Shown piece by piece: positions 12,151-24,666 of a stretch of DNA of 64,000 bases. The translations under genes were made by a program, and so were the position numbers. Source of the DNA: Dasypus novemcinctus (lineage: Eukaryota > Chordata > Mammalia > Cingulata > Dasypodidae); contig NC_080696.1 in the NCBI RefSeq assembly GCF_030445035.2, forward strand, positions 25,061,661-25,125,660. Reading direction: 5' to 3'. The first letter of the stretch is position 1. The number at the start of each line of letters is the position of its first letter. A model generated the notes under the pieces. That model had not been told where the DNA came from and did not search any database. It was given only the letters and a program-made list of their open reading frames with translations.

Positions 12151-12411
12151 TTAATAGACCAGAGTGATGAAGAGAGTGGGAAAGAGAAATGAAAGGACAA
12201 AAAGAGAAGGAGATAATGAAAAATAGAAACAGAATAGAAAGGTTAGAAATAAAAAGCTGGAAAAATTGGGGTCTAAACAAAGAGAGGTGGAATGTAAGAG
12301 TAACAGCAGAAAGCAGAAGATAGAAATATGTAGGAAGGAAAAGAGATAGAATCGATAGCCAAAATCAGTGCACACAGAAAAGAGGAAATGGAGGAAGAGT
12401 AAACACAGCAA
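12151..12411 (-). other. Hydrophobic reading frame in L1 copy B 5'UTR (86 codons)
   Basis: Sense-strand frame upstream of ORF1. Its central block STSLCLDPNFSSFLFL matches the frames at 552-833 (copy A) and 24972-25304 (copy C) in the same frame. Strongly Leu/Phe/Ser-rich, so a membrane-like profile, but the underlying pyrimidine-rich sequence could give this by chance. Function unknown. Confidence 0.3.
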
Positions 12412-12662
12412 ATAAGAAACAAGCAGGGAGCACCTAATTAAAAATTAGGTGAGGGGATAAAGAGGGAAGAAAGACAAGAAAAAAAAAATAGACAAACCCA
12501 CAAACAGTGCATCAACCAACTAAGGAAATACAGACTTCTTCCTTGAACCCCTGTGGGGCTTCTCAGGATGTTTGTGTTTATCAATCAATTATCCTGCAGC
12601 TTTCTCACTGAAGATTTTGAAGTGGGTTTTAGTAAGTAAATTAATTTAAATTATAAAATAAA

Positions 12663-13060
12663 GGGAGGAAGTGGACTTGGTCCAATGGACAGGGCATCCA
12701 CCTACCACATCAGAGGTCCACAGTAAAAACCCCAGGCATCCTTGACCTGTGTGGAGCTGGCCCATGTGCAGTGCTGATGCACTCAAGCAGTACCATACCA
12801 TGCAGGGGTGTCCCCCATATAGGGGAGCCCCATGTGCCATGAGTGCACCCTGTAAGGAGAGCCACCCAGTGTGAAAGAAAGTGCAGCCTGCCCAAGAATG
12901 GCACCACACACACGGAGAGCTGACACAACAAGATGACACAACAAAAAGAAACACAGATTCCTGGTACCACTGATAAGGATAGAAGCAGTCACAGAAGAAC
13001 AGGACACAGAGAGCAGACAACTGCGGGGGAGAGGGGAGAGAAATAAATTTGAAAAAAAAT
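12663..13060 (+). mobile_element. DAS-type tRNA-derived SINE (SINE 2)
   Basis: Plus-strand SINE in the 5'UTR of L1 copy B. The tRNA-like head begins near 12663, with an A box at about 12678-12695 (TGGTCCAATGGACAGGGC). The B box near 12714-12735 has drifted (CAGTAAAAACC where the others have GGTTCAA-CC). The 3' part ends in an A-rich tail at about 13038-13060. AAATAAAG-like sequence flanks both ends as a possible short target duplication. Confidence 0.88.
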
Positions 13061-14060
13061 AAAGGTAATTTTTTTTCTAGGAAAAATAAGAGATGCAAGG
13101 GAAGTGAATACAAGAATAATGTCTGTGTTTTACCTGTCCTAAAGTTTTGGCTGGTTGTTTAATATCCTGATGGGTTGCGACTCTAAGTGGATCTGTGAAG
13201 TGAATCAGAGACCTTGTATATTCAAGGTAGAAACACCTCCACTGAGCTAAACTTTCTTGTTGGGTTGGCTAGCTCTTTTAAAGCTATTGTCTCCTTCCCT
13301 GGAGCAGGATTGACTCTTTGCAATTGAATAAACTGCTGATTAGAAATCTGCCCTCCTTTTTATTCTAAATGCTTTCTCTCCTAGGGCAGCAGGCTCAATT
13401 AGCCTGTGTGAGAGTTCCCTTTTGAAATTCAAATAGAACACTGGTGGCTTAATTCACTGCTGAAAAAATGAGTCTCACCCTCTTCAAGAGCACTCGTTCC
13501 TCACAAGGTACCCTAAATATGCTCTTGGAAGCTTATTAAACACTTATACTGTCTCCTCCCTTAGGGGAGCTGCACAGGACTAGTTAGTTGCTTGGCTCCA
13601 CCTTCTCCCAGGCCAATTTTCCCTATCCTGGGTGGTTAAGTAAATCAGAATGCCTCAGTAGATTCACCTCTCCCATATTCCTGGTTTCACCTTGAGCCAG
13701 CTGATATGCTCCTTAAAGCTCAGAAAAGGGGCTCCAGACTATCAAACCTGCACAGGGGTAGACCCCTCTCCACCCTTCACAAAAACCCTCCCACTCTTGG
13801 AGTATGCCTCCTTCATCTGGGTAACTAGCAAGAGTCAGGGATCACCACAGCTTCCTGCTACAGTCTCAAGCACCAGAAACTCATCCTTTTACCTTCAGCA
13901 ATCAATCTTTTTGTCATGCTCTCTCCAGATTGTTGCCCTGAAGCCTCCTGCTTTGTGGGTTCCCAAAACAGCTCACTTAGGCAGGATTTTGCCCCACCCA
14001 GCCATTTGTTGTAAGAGAGATAATGTAGGGGCACTTAATCTGACACCATCTTAATACTAC

Positions 14061-14474
14061 CTCCTCAATTTGTCCTTTTTTAGCCTCATTCATTCCCCCA
14101 CTCTGGCAGTAAACTGCCTCAGGGTAGTCCAGGCAAGCTGCTGCTGACAGAAAGGGACATAAAAGTCCTTTTCATGAAGAACAAGAGTATACATGGCCAA
14201 ACAATGAACATGGCTTTTAATTAGTTAGTACAGATCACTGGGTCATGACTCTGAAGGCAGTTATAGTTCCAATCTGCCTCTGATGAAGGATGTGGCAGTC
14301 ACTATTTCAACCCTCTATGAATAGTGGCAAAAGTGGTGGAAATGTAAGCACACAGGGCTTCCAGAAGGCTGTAGGGGAAATTAGCTGAAAGGCTGCACTT
14401 TAAAGGGACAAAGATGGTCATAAATATTGATAAAGAGGAAAATTCAACAGGAATATGTAAAAATAATAGATATA
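14061..14474. other. Intergenic DNA, nothing recognised
   Basis: Between the 5' end of L1 copy B and the next L1 fragment. No ORF, repeat family or RNA-like structure recognised. Confidence 0.5.
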
Positions 14475-14722
14475 GATGCCTTAAAAACGTTGTCCTAAAA
14501 TATTTGAAGCAAATGCTAACAGACTGAAAGGGAAAAATTGATGTTTCTACATAATAGTAGGTGACTTTAACACACCACTCTCAATAATGGGTAGTACATC
14601 AAGTCAAAAGATCAATAAGACAATACAGTAATTGAATGGTATACTAAACAAACTATATCCAACACATATACAAACTGTTGCACTTAAGAAAACAGAATAC
14701 ACATTCTTCTTAAGTACTTATT

Positions 14723-15128
14723 TTTTTAATTTCTCTCCCCTTCCCCCTCCCCCCTCATTGTCTGCTTTCTGTGTCCATTCACTGTGTGCTCTTCTATGTC
14801 CGCTTGCATTCTTGTCAGTGGCACCAGGAATTTGTGTCTCTTTTTGTTGCATCATCTTGCTGCATCAGCTCTCCGTGTGTGCAGCACCACTCCTGGGCAG
14901 GTTGTGCTTTTTTTGCATCATGCAGGGTGGCTCTCCTTACTGGGTGCATTCCTTGTGCATGGTCTCCCCTATATGAGGGAAACCCCTGCATGGCATGGCA
15001 CTCCTTGTGCACATCAGCATTGTGCATGGGCCAGCTCATCATATGGGTCAGGAGGCCCTGGGTTTGAGCCTTGGACCTCCCACATAGTAGGCAGACATTC
15101 TATCAGTCGAACCAAATCTGCTTCCCTC
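14723..15128 (-). mobile_element. DAS-type tRNA-derived SINE (SINE 3)
   Basis: Minus-strand SINE with its tail at the left (T run near 14720-14727) and head at the right. The pair of 11-bp direct repeats AAGTACTTATT at 14712-14722 and 15129-15139 is a perfect target-site duplication. Inserted into the L1 ORF2 fragment. Long apparent ORFs across it are shadows. Confidence 0.92.
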
Positions 15129-15673
15129 AAGTACTTATTGATCATTCTTCAGGATGGGACATATGTTTGAGAACAAAAAAAGTCTGAATAAATTAAAAAA
15201 TATGTTGAAGTTATACAATATGTATTCTCTAACCACAACAGAATGAAGCTAGAAAACAGTAACAGAGGAAGAAAGGGAAAACTCACAAATATGTGGAAAT
15301 TAAACTCATACTTTTAAACATCCACTGGGCAAAAGATGAAACCAGAAGCAAAATTAGCAAATATCTTGAGGTGAATGAAAATGAAAATACAACATACCAA
15401 AACATGGGATGCAGTTAAGGCAGTACTGAGAGGGAAATTTAGATATATAAAAATGTCTATATTAAAAAAAGAAAGACTTCAAATCAGAAACTTATCCTCA
15501 AAACTGGAAAATGGTAAAGGAAGAAGAAAAAAACCAACACCTAAAAGAAGGAAGGGAATAACAAAGATTAAAGTGGAGATATGTGAAGTAGAAAACAGAA
15601 AAACAAATTTTAAAAAGGCCAAAAGAGAGATTAGACAAAACCAAAATTTGTATTGGCTAAGATGAACAAAATT

Positions 15674-16490
15674 TTTTTTTAATGTTTTTTTTTTCCTTTT
15701 TTTTTTTTATTGACTTTGTAATAATATTACATCAAAAATATATATGTGAGGTCCCATTCAACCCCGCTCCCCCACCCCCCCTCTCCCCCCCCAACAACAC
15801 TCGTTCCCATCATCATGACACATCCATTGGATTTGGTAAGTACATCTTTGGGCACCTCTGCACCTCATAGCCAATGGTCCACATCATGGCCCATACTCTC
15901 CTCCATTCCATCCAGTGGGCCCTGTGAGGATTTACAATGTCCGGTGATTGCCTCTGAAGCACCATCCAGGGCAGCTCCATGTCCCAAAGACACCTCCACC
16001 TCTCATCTCTTCCTGCCTTTCCCCATACCCATCGTCCACCATGTCCACTTTTCTCAATCCAATACCACCTCTTCTATGTGGACATTGGATTGGTTGTGTC
16101 CATTGCACCTCTATGTCAAGAGGAGGCTCAAATTCCACATGGATGCTGGATGCAGTCCTCCCATTTTCAGTTGTAATCACTCTAGGCTCCATGGTGTGGT
16201 GATTGTCCTTCTTCAACTCCATCTTAGCTGAGTGTGGTAAGTCCAATAAATCAGATTGTAGGTGCTGGAGTCTGTTGAGGTTCAGGACCTGGCTATCACA
16301 TTGTCAGTCCAGAGATTCAAATCCCCTAAATATATCTTAAATCCCAACGTTAACTGCACCTCCAGCACATTAGCATGAAAGTCTTATGAAGGGAGATCCC
16401 ATCTGAGTCCAGATTCATCACACATAAACACCATTTCCAAAGAGGGGCCATCTGCCCTGGTAGTTAACCCCATCGGCCATGGCCATAACA
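15674..16490 (-). mobile_element. 5'-truncated L1 3'UTR insertion with perfect target duplication
   Basis: An 817-bp minus-strand insertion containing only the distal L1 3'UTR. It matches 44040-44720 and the start of 45180-45260 of copy D, with a small deletion. The T-rich tail at 15674-15710 is the reversed poly(A). The 15-bp target-site duplication AAGATGAACAAAATT is perfect at 15659-15673 and 16491-16505, and removing the insert restores continuous L1 ORF2 sequence. Perfect TSD and good match to copy D suggest a relatively young event. Confidence 0.92.
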
Positions 16491-17365
16491 AAGATGAACA
16501 AAATTGACAAACATGTAGCTAGTCTGACAAAGAAAAAAAGAGAGAATATAAATAACAAAAATCAGAAATGAAAAGAAGGCCGTTATTAATAATGCTGCTG
16601 AAATAAAAAGGACTAAAAGTGGGTACCATGAAAAACTGTATGCCAGTAAATTAGGTAAACTAGATGAAACGGACAAATTATTAGAAACAAATGACCAAAC
16701 AATGGCTCAAGAATAAATAGAAGATCCCAATTAATCAATTACTATTAAAGAGATTGAATCAGTGATTAAAAACCTCCTAACAAATAAAAACCCAGGATCT
16801 AATGGCTTCAAAGGGTAATTCTACAAAACATTCCAAGAAGGCATAACTCCAGTTCTGCTCCTTTTTCAACAACTTTGGAGAGGAGAGAATACTCCTTAAT
16901 TCAGTCTATAAGTCCAATATCACCCTCATATCAAAGTCGCATAAGGTACCACAAGGTAAGAACACTACAGGCCAATATTTCCTATGATTATAGATGCAGA
17001 AATCCTCAACAAAATATTAGTAAACAGAATTTATAGTCTATTAAAACAATTATACACCATGATCAAGTGTTATTTATCCCTGGTTTGCAAGTTCAGTTCA
17101 GCAGTAGAAAATCAATTAATGTAATACACCCACGAACAGAATGAAGGGAAAAAGTTACATCATTTCAGCTGATGTAGATAAGGCCTTGACAAAATATAAC
17201 ACCCTTTCATGATAAAAATACTTAGACCTCTAGGAATAGAAGGAAACTTCCTCAACATGATAAAAGGGCATATATGAAAAGTCCACAGCTAACATCATAC
17301 TAAATGGTGGAAGAATGATAATTTTCCCTTTAAGATCAGGAATAAGACAATGTTGCAAAGGATAT

Positions 17366-18479
17366 TCTGTTCTGCTTGTGTTGACAGTAGCTCCTTGGCA
17401 GACTTATGAGGTGTAATTTCAAGGCGAACTATTTGACCATGACCTGAACATAATCTCTGTTGATTTGATTTAACTCAGAATCCAACAAAAAATGCATGCA
17501 GAAATGTTTAAAAATAATTTATCTCAAAGGAAGCAAATGTTATATCAGAAATGTTAGGCACACTAAGTAATTTATTTGTGAGGCAGTTATGAAGTTGACA
17601 AATTTCTAGACAAAAATAATACCAGAACACATTTTTCATCAACTTTGGCTCATGGAAGTATTATTCTCAAATTTAGAGGTTTAGTGTAGAATGAATAATA
17701 GTGTGGATATTATCAATGGAATATACATGTACATTAGATATCATTTAGGCTTTATGTTAGTGCTAGGATTTGTACAATTGAAATATAGAATTCATGGAAT
17801 GAGAGTTCCTATGCAATCAATACACATACTTGAAAATATAATTATGGAAGAATTTTGAATTTAAATTTCAAGTAAAAACAACAGATCTTTTAAGTATTAA
17901 TACTAAATGATGTTCTATAATATTAATACACCTGAGTAAAGTCCCTGAAAGTTTAATTTCTTATCTGTTATTTGTATTAAATAACATTGGACACAATAGA
18001 AAAGTAAATGGTGCATTATAGTTCTCTATCATTGTTTATTATATAACTGTCTTTTTTGTTGTACTCAATTTAAATATAAATAGCAATGTAGTATTATGAG
18101 AATGCTCTCTGGATTCAACTTATGTTGGAAGAACTACAGAGCTAGCGATTAATGGTTCTGATACTGGATGATTAATTTTGGTGCTTTTTTATCATCTAAA
18201 AGTGTGTGCAATATTAATACATACGGTATAATATTTTCATCTGCATAAATGTGGTAATAAAAGAAAGTGTTTATAAAAATGTAAGATGCATTCTAATTCT
18301 GTAGTATATATGACATTCTATTATATAATATCCAAATGATGATTTTTACCTTATTCATATTTGCCAGTCAAACTAATACTTTTTTCACATATTTTACAAA
18401 CAATTTATTGTAAGTTTCTTAGAAGACAAAATTAATTTAAAGACAAGACATTTCATTCATTAAAAAAAAAACTTTTTAT
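17366..18479. other. AT-rich intergenic DNA, nothing recognised
   Basis: About 1.1 kb with no ORF above 60 codons and no recognised repeat family. An A run lies at about 18462-18471. Confidence 0.5.
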
Positions 18480-18690
18480 GCTCTCTCACAGTCTATTCAG
18501 TGGGTTGTGCATTTGTCCCAGCAATATTATTCAGGACAAATTCAAGTCTTGAAAATGCCCCCATATCACAACTCTTCTTCCTTCTCCCTACCCTTAGCAA
18601 CTCCTATGGCCACTGTCTCCACATCAGTGATAGAGCTTCTTCCATTGCTAGAGTCATGATAATTCTATAGTAGAATATTTGAGTTGCAAT
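18480..18690 (-). mobile_element. L1 3'UTR fragment
   Basis: Matches copy C 3'UTR at about 19150-19370 in the same orientation, including CCCCCATATCACA and a CCACTGTCTCCACATCA segment. It has no poly(A) end and no target duplication. It could be an independent fragment or a partial local duplication of copy C, which begins 240 bp further on. Confidence 0.7.
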
Positions 18691-20554
18691 AGGAACAGTG
18701 AAAATTTATAAACTTGACAGTTAAAACACCATTATTTGATATTAACTTTTGAGAGAGAAAATCATATTAGTCTGCTTGTTCTCACACTTTGGATTCTACT
18801 ATAAGGGAAATAAAGATAGAACAATGGTATTTCATAAATATTAAATAGAACTCTATTTTTGTCTTATTTGTTGAGTGAATTATTGGTCAGTTAAATTTTT
18901 ATTGGAATCAAACTACTGGGTATATATTTTATTTTATATTTTTAATTCATTTTTAAATTTACTTTTAATGATACATAGATCATACAAAATGTTACATTTA
19001 AAAATAAAAGAGGATCCCATATACCCCACTACTTACCCCCCTCTCCTCCCACATCACCAAATTCTTTCATCAGTGTGGCATATTCATTGCATTTGATGAA
19101 AACATTTTGGAGCGCTGCTACACAGCATGAATTATAATTTACATTGTAGTTTTCCCTCTTTCACAATCCAGTCAGTGGGTTATGGCAGGATATATAAAGT
19201 CCTGTATCTGTCCCAGCAATATCATTCAGAGCAACTCCAAGTTCTGAAAATGCCCCCATATCACACCTCTTCTTTCCTCTCACTGCCCTCAGCAACTCCT
19301 GTGACCACTGTCTCCACATCAATGATGGTTTCTTCCACTGCTAGAATCATAATAATTCTGTAATAGAATACCAGTAAGTCCACTCTAATTCATATTTTAT
19401 TCCTTTATCCTGTAGAATATGGGATGGCAATGTCTTCTCCACTTATAACTCTAAAAGAAGCTTAGATCCCACATGGCTGATGGATGGAATTCTGCTTACA
19501 GTCATTGGCTCTCTTGGTTCCCTGGTGTGTTTGTTGACCATCCCCACCACCCTGTTAGCTGCCCTGGGTAAGTTCAATTAATCAGAGAGTAGGTGTTGTA
19601 ACTCTTTTGAGGCTTAGGGGCCAGCTGGCACTCAGTCCAGAGATTCAAGTCTCCTGAGCTAACCACTGGTTCAGTAAAAGGGTCAGAAGAGGAATGTGTA
19701 CAGAGGTCACATCTGAGTCCAATTCCATCACACTTAGGAGGAGTAATTCCAAAGAAGGGCCCACTGGCAAGGCACTGAACTCTAGAGCCATCTGTCATTA
19801 CCATAGGACCTGGGTGTCTCTGTAGTCCTCAGGAGCACAATTATTTAGGGTTGTATCTACTTTGGCTGTTTCTGAGATCCTGCTGAGATATGCATAAGCA
19901 TGACCCCTCTGGTGAGCTCCGGATGCACTTTGAAGTCTCTTAGCCATATAAACTCATTTGTCTTTACTGTTTCCCCGTTTTCTTCAATGTCCTTTTCTAG
20001 TTGCATTACTGGTTGGTGCTTGGTAGTAATCCCTCAGTGCCAGGTAGGCTTATCCCCGGGAGTCATGTCCCACACTGGGGAGAAGGTAATGCCTTTACAT
20101 GCTGATGCTGAGTTTGGCTTAGAGTGTCCACATTTGAAAACATGGAGGCTCTCAGGAGGTAACTCTTACTCACCCTACAGCTCTAGGACTAGTTGAAATT
20201 TCATGTACACAGGCTCATAAGTATAGTCATCATTATCAAGGGTCCATCATTGGACCATTCTTCTTCACTGATCTTTGTCCTTGCACTTGGAGGATTGTTA
20301 CTGCTCCATTGGGGAATGCAACAGAGTTCCCCAGAATGGGAACTGAGCACTCCCTCAGGTGTCATGTGAAACTCTACCCTCTACATCAATACCCAACAAA
20401 TATACAAACATATCTATATATACTATATGCAAGCCCTGGAGAACATCCTCCCACCCATGCATCCCCCATCAATGACACCCCCATCAGTGCTCCTCCCCTG
20501 CCATAGTTGAAACCCTCTGTGATCCAAAATTTCTTAAAAAATGATGTATAATAT

Positions 20555-21124
20555 TGTAGCAGTTTGAGATTGTTATGAATTTCTACAATAGATATTGGAG
20601 TATTTGTAATCTGGTCTATTAATGGGCATGATTGAGTTATGATTAAGGCTTTGACTGGGTCATGTCATTAGGCATTGAGTCCCCACTCCTTGGTGGGTGG
20701 GAACTTATAGATAAAAGGCATGACAAAGGACAGAGTTGGAGCTTTTTATGCGAGGGTTTTTGATGTTGGAGTTTGATGCTGAAGTCTTAAACTGGAGCCC
20801 CAGGAAGTAAGCTCACAGAGGAAAGAGAAACCAGCCATACAAAAAGAGGAATGCTGAGCCCAAGAAGAAGCTAGCCCTGAGAAGGAAGGAACCTTGAATG
20901 CAGAGAGAAGCAAGACCCTGGAAGGGAGGAGCCTACGAAGCCTGAACCCTTGCAGCCATTGGCTGCCATCTTGCTCCAACACAGGAAAATAGACTTTGGT
21001 GAGGGAAGTAACTTATGCCTTATGGGGTGGTACCTGTAAGCAACTACCTCAAATAAATACCCTTTATAAAAAACAACCAATTTCTGGTATTTTATATCAG
21101 CACACCTTTGCCTGACTAATGCAA
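20555..21124 (+). mobile_element. Solo LTR, MaLR-like, with 5-bp target duplication
   Basis: A 570-bp block absent from the matching 3'UTR of copy D. It begins TGTAGCAG and ends CTAATGCA, so it has the TG...CA ends of a retroviral-type LTR. An AATAAA polyadenylation signal lies near its end (about 21052). AATAT occurs immediately before (20550-20554) and after (21125-21129), the 5-bp duplication typical of ERVL/MaLR elements. The last 60 bases resemble the ends of mammalian MaLR LTRs (a GGTATTTT...GACTAATRCA pattern). No internal retroviral genes are present, so it is a solo LTR left by recombination. Family assignment from memory. Confidence 0.85.
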
Positions 21125-22469
21125 ATATATTGCCAAATTCAATTAATAGGAAAATGAAATAGTAATGATAGGTTTAAATACTAGAAATAGTATACCTAAT
21201 AATTCAGAAAAAAATAAAGTAAAAAATAAATGGGGGTATTAAAAATGAAAAATGTATTTTTAAAATTTGTTATGTTTTCCTTTCATCACTGTAATAGGTG
21301 TTGCCCTATATGTACAGTGGCGAGACAATCCCTTCCATTTCTCCCTCAGTGTCTACATTCTTTTTTAAAATTAAATTTTCAAGAAAGTTTTAGGTCACAG
21401 TAAAGTCACATATAGAATATAGGGTACTTCCATATACCCAACATCAAAAGCTTTTCCCCCTTCCCCAGCAATGATCTTTTTACATGTGGATGTTACATTT
21501 AGTGCAATTGATGTACATATATTGAAATGTAGCTACTAACCATGGTTCCATTATGGCTTACATTATAGTTTATGTTTTAGACTGTGCACTTTTATAAATT
21601 TTTGGTTACATTAAGGTTTACATTATGGTTTACATTTTATATTATACACTTTTATAAATTTTTGGTGAAGTTTAAAATGGCCTGTATCCATCATTGCAGG
21701 ATCATGTAGAACACCTCCATTGCCCCTCAGTTACCCCTTTTTCAAGCTATTCTATTCCTTTCACCCCCTTCCTCAAGGTCTACAGTGACAACCATGCTTC
21801 ACTGCTTGAAGGACAAGATTCCTAGATAGTTGCAACAATGCTGAGGGCTTAACACACTACTTGGTCCTCCCCCATTGGGAGCAACACATGCTATCATGAG
21901 ACACCCTCTCAGGCCTCCCCATGATGGGGGTATGACACCTTCCTGCTCACTATATAGGTTTCCACCTACTGATACAGCACACTATGACATGATGAACACT
22001 CACACTCCCTAGAAGTCTGCCCCATGTGAACCCTTTGCCGGATGTCTCCCATCAAACCCATTAAACCAGTGACACTTCCTTATTATATTTTCTGAAGAGT
22101 TTCCTCAACATTATAGTTTCAACCACATACCCAACAATCTCCCAGTTTCACCTGCTCCCCCTCAACTTTCTCCCCAATTCCATGGAGCATCTCTCCCTGT
22201 CTTCCAATCCTAGACCCCCTCAAGCCTGGGAAGCCCAAATCAATATTATCTCTATGCCCTGTCTTATCCCATCACTGCACAATTACTTATCTCCACTTTA
22301 TCATAGATTTTGCCCATGTGTGCACTGGCTCACATCCTTCCTCTCCCTCCTCCCCCTATTTCATGTAAGACTATCCTCCAGTCTCTGGATCTCTTAGATA
22401 GCTTGATTTGCTTAATTCATACCAAAGAGGTCATGTAATATTTGTCCTTCAATGCCTGGCATGCTTCAC

Positions 22470-23710
22470 TGAACATAAGGTCCTCAAGATTCATCCATGT
22501 TATCCCATGTGTTAGTACTGTATTCCTTCTTACAGTTGTGTAGTATTCCATTGTATGTATATACCATATTTTGTTTATCAGTTCATCTGATGATGAGCAT
22601 TTGGGATGATTCCAACTTTTGGCAATAGTGAATTATGCTGCTATGAATATTGGTGTGAATATATTGGTTCATGTCCTTGTTTTCAGATCTTCTGGATATA
22701 TACACAGCAGTGGAATTTCTGGGTCATATGGCAAATCTATAGCAAGATTTTGGAGGAACCACCAGACTGTCCTCCAGAATGGCTGGATCCTTCTACATTC
22801 CCACCAGCAGTGGATAAGGGTTCCCATTTCTCCACATGCTCTCCAACACTTGTACTCTTCTATTTTTTAATAGCTGCCAGTCTAATGAGTGTAAGATGGT
22901 ACCTTATTGTAGTTTTGATTTGCATTTCCCCAAGAGCTAGTGATGGTGAGCATCTTTTCATGTGCTTTTTAACCATTTGTATTTCTTCTCTGGAGAAGTA
23001 TCTGTTCAAATCTCTTGCCCATTTTAAATGGGATGTTTGTCTTTTTATTTTTGAGATATAGGATTTCCTTATATATATTGGATATAAGTCTCCCATCAGA
23101 TATATGGTTATGAAATATTTTCTCCCATTGGGTTTGTTTCTTTATTGATTCTCTTTTGAGATGTTCTGTCTAATGGTGATAATGGTATATTAAATTCCCC
23201 CACTGTAATTGTAGAGGCATCTATTCCTCCACTTAGTTTTTCAGTGTTAGCCTCATGTAATTTGAGGCACCCTAGTTAGGTGCATAAATGTTTATAATTG
23301 TTCATTCTTCTTGAAAGATTACCCTTTTTAGAAATATGTGGTATCCATCTTTGTCTCTCACAATAGCTTTGCATTTAAAGTCTATTTTTTTCTGGTATTA
23401 GTATAGCTACTCCTGCCCTTTTATGATTATTGTTTGATTGTAAGATTATTTTCCAGCCATTCACTTTCAACTTCCTTGAATCCTTGGGTATATGATAGGT
23501 TTCTTGTAGACAGCATATAGATGGGTCATATTTCCTTATCCATTCTTCCAATCTGTGTCTCTTGAGAGGTATGTTTAATCCATTGACATTCAGTGATATT
23601 ATTCTCAAGGAATTATTTACATTAACCATATTTTCTTTGGATTTGTGTATGTCATATGTTGTTTCTATTTCTCTTTTTTGCTTTTTAGTTGTTCTTACAC
23701 TCTCCTCCAA
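22470..23710 (-). pseudogene. L1 copy C ORF2 remnant lacking reverse transcriptase
   Basis: Two parts of ORF2 are joined. The C-terminal part is open at 22860-23096 (rc; contains [12 protein letters not shown]). The endonuclease N-terminus is open at 23375-23710 (rc; contains S-L-N-V-N-G-L-N and C-C-L-Q-E-T). Everything from the middle of the endonuclease through the RT palm and FADD box is gone. The two breakpoints in copy D share TTTCTT, a possible microhomology. Confidence 0.82.
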
Positions 23711-23719
23711 CCATGGCTC

Positions 23720-24666
23720 TCCTGTTTTTCTTTCCTCCTCCAGAACTTGCTTTAGTATTTCTTGAAGGGCAGGTTTCTTATTGGCATACTCTTAGTTTCT
23801 GTTTATCTGTGACTATTTTGAACTCTCCATCATTTTTCAATGCCAGCTTTGCTGGACAGAGCATTCTTGGCCTGGCTTTTTTTTTTTTTTTTTTTAGTAC
23901 CCTGACTATGTCATATCATTGCCTTCTTGCTTTCATGGTTTCAGATGAGATATCAGCATTCAATCTTATTGTGCTTCCCTTGTAGGTGATGGTTCTATTT
24001 TCTCTTGCTACCTTCAGTATTTTCTCTTTGTCTTGAGCATTGGATAATTTGACAAGTATATGTCTTGGACTAGGCCTGTGGGGATTGATACCTTTTGTGG
24101 TGCATTGCACTTCCTGGACATGTACATACATATCCTTCAATAGGTTTGGGGAGTTTTCAGCCATTATTTCTTCCAACACCCCTTCTGTCTCCTTTCCCCT
24201 CTCCTTTCCTTCTGGAAGCCTATAATGCATATGTTTGTGCTGTCATTCAAATCCCTAAGTCCCTGCTGCATTTTTCTATCTTTTTATCTATCAATTCTAC
24301 AGTCTCTTTAATTTCAGATGTACTGTCTTCCACATCATTAATTCTTTCCTCCATTTCTTCAAATCTGCTGTTATTTGCTGAGAGTGTATTTTTTATTTCT
24401 TTAATGGTGTCATTCATCATCATCATATCTGTTATCTTTCTGTGTATGCTTACAATTTATTCAGTATGTTCTCCAAGTGTTTTCTTAATTCCCTTAATCT
24501 CTTCCTACACTTCATTAAGTTGGTCTATGATACTTGTTTGGAGAACTTTGATTAGTTGTTTGATGTTCTGCTTTTCTTCCTGGTTTTTAATTTGTTCATT
24601 AGACTGGACCATATATTCCTGTTTCTTGGTATGGTTTGTAATTTTTTGCTGCTTTTTGGTCATCAT
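23720..24666 (-). pseudogene. L1 copy C ORF1, broken
   Basis: ORF1 chaperone gene. The start is one of two adjacent ATG codons (rc of 24661-24666), as in the other copies (M-M-T-K-K-Q-Q-K). The RNA-binding C-terminal half is open at 23916-24230 (rc), with the conserved segments L-V-K-L-S-N-A-Q-D-K-E-K-I-L and Y-K-G-S-T-I-R-L. The coiled-coil half is interrupted. Confidence 0.78.

Larger units (their letters stand above)
6185..14060 (-). mobile_element. L1 copy B: near full-length, degenerate
   Basis: Minus-strand L1 with all parts in order: 3'UTR about 6185-7050, ORF2 about 7053-10770, ORF1 about 10840-11780, 5'UTR about 11781-14060 (interrupted by a SINE at 12663-13060). Its 3'UTR is much shorter than in copy D: blocks present in copies C and D are missing after about 6245 and again near 6810, so it has internal deletions or belongs to a subfamily lacking these modules. 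The 5' terminal motif is decayed (TAAGATGG, rc near 14046-14053). No clear target-site duplication seen. Confidence 0.88.
14475..17365 (+). mobile_element. L1 ORF2 fragment (copy I), plus strand, with two insertions
   Basis: Plus-strand L1 lacking both ends. It begins in the endonuclease region (GTGACTTTAACACACC, the G-D-F-N-T motif, near 14561-14576), passes through the endonuclease/RT linker (15375-15665), resumes after an insertion (16491) and reaches the RT palm before stopping near 17365. It is split by a SINE at 14723-15128 and by a younger L1 3' end at 15674-16490. Numerous stops. Confidence 0.82.

Noticed and set aside
12646-13113. 155-codon minus ORF with repeated Cys and His
   Set aside because: Translation of the SINE antisense strand; the same peptide-like pattern appears at the other SINEs (2653-2985, 14784-15170, 53968-54420).
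15746-16231. 161-codon plus-strand ORF
   Set aside because: Lies wholly in the L1 3'UTR insertion, antisense to it; the frame is not kept in the matching part of copy D.
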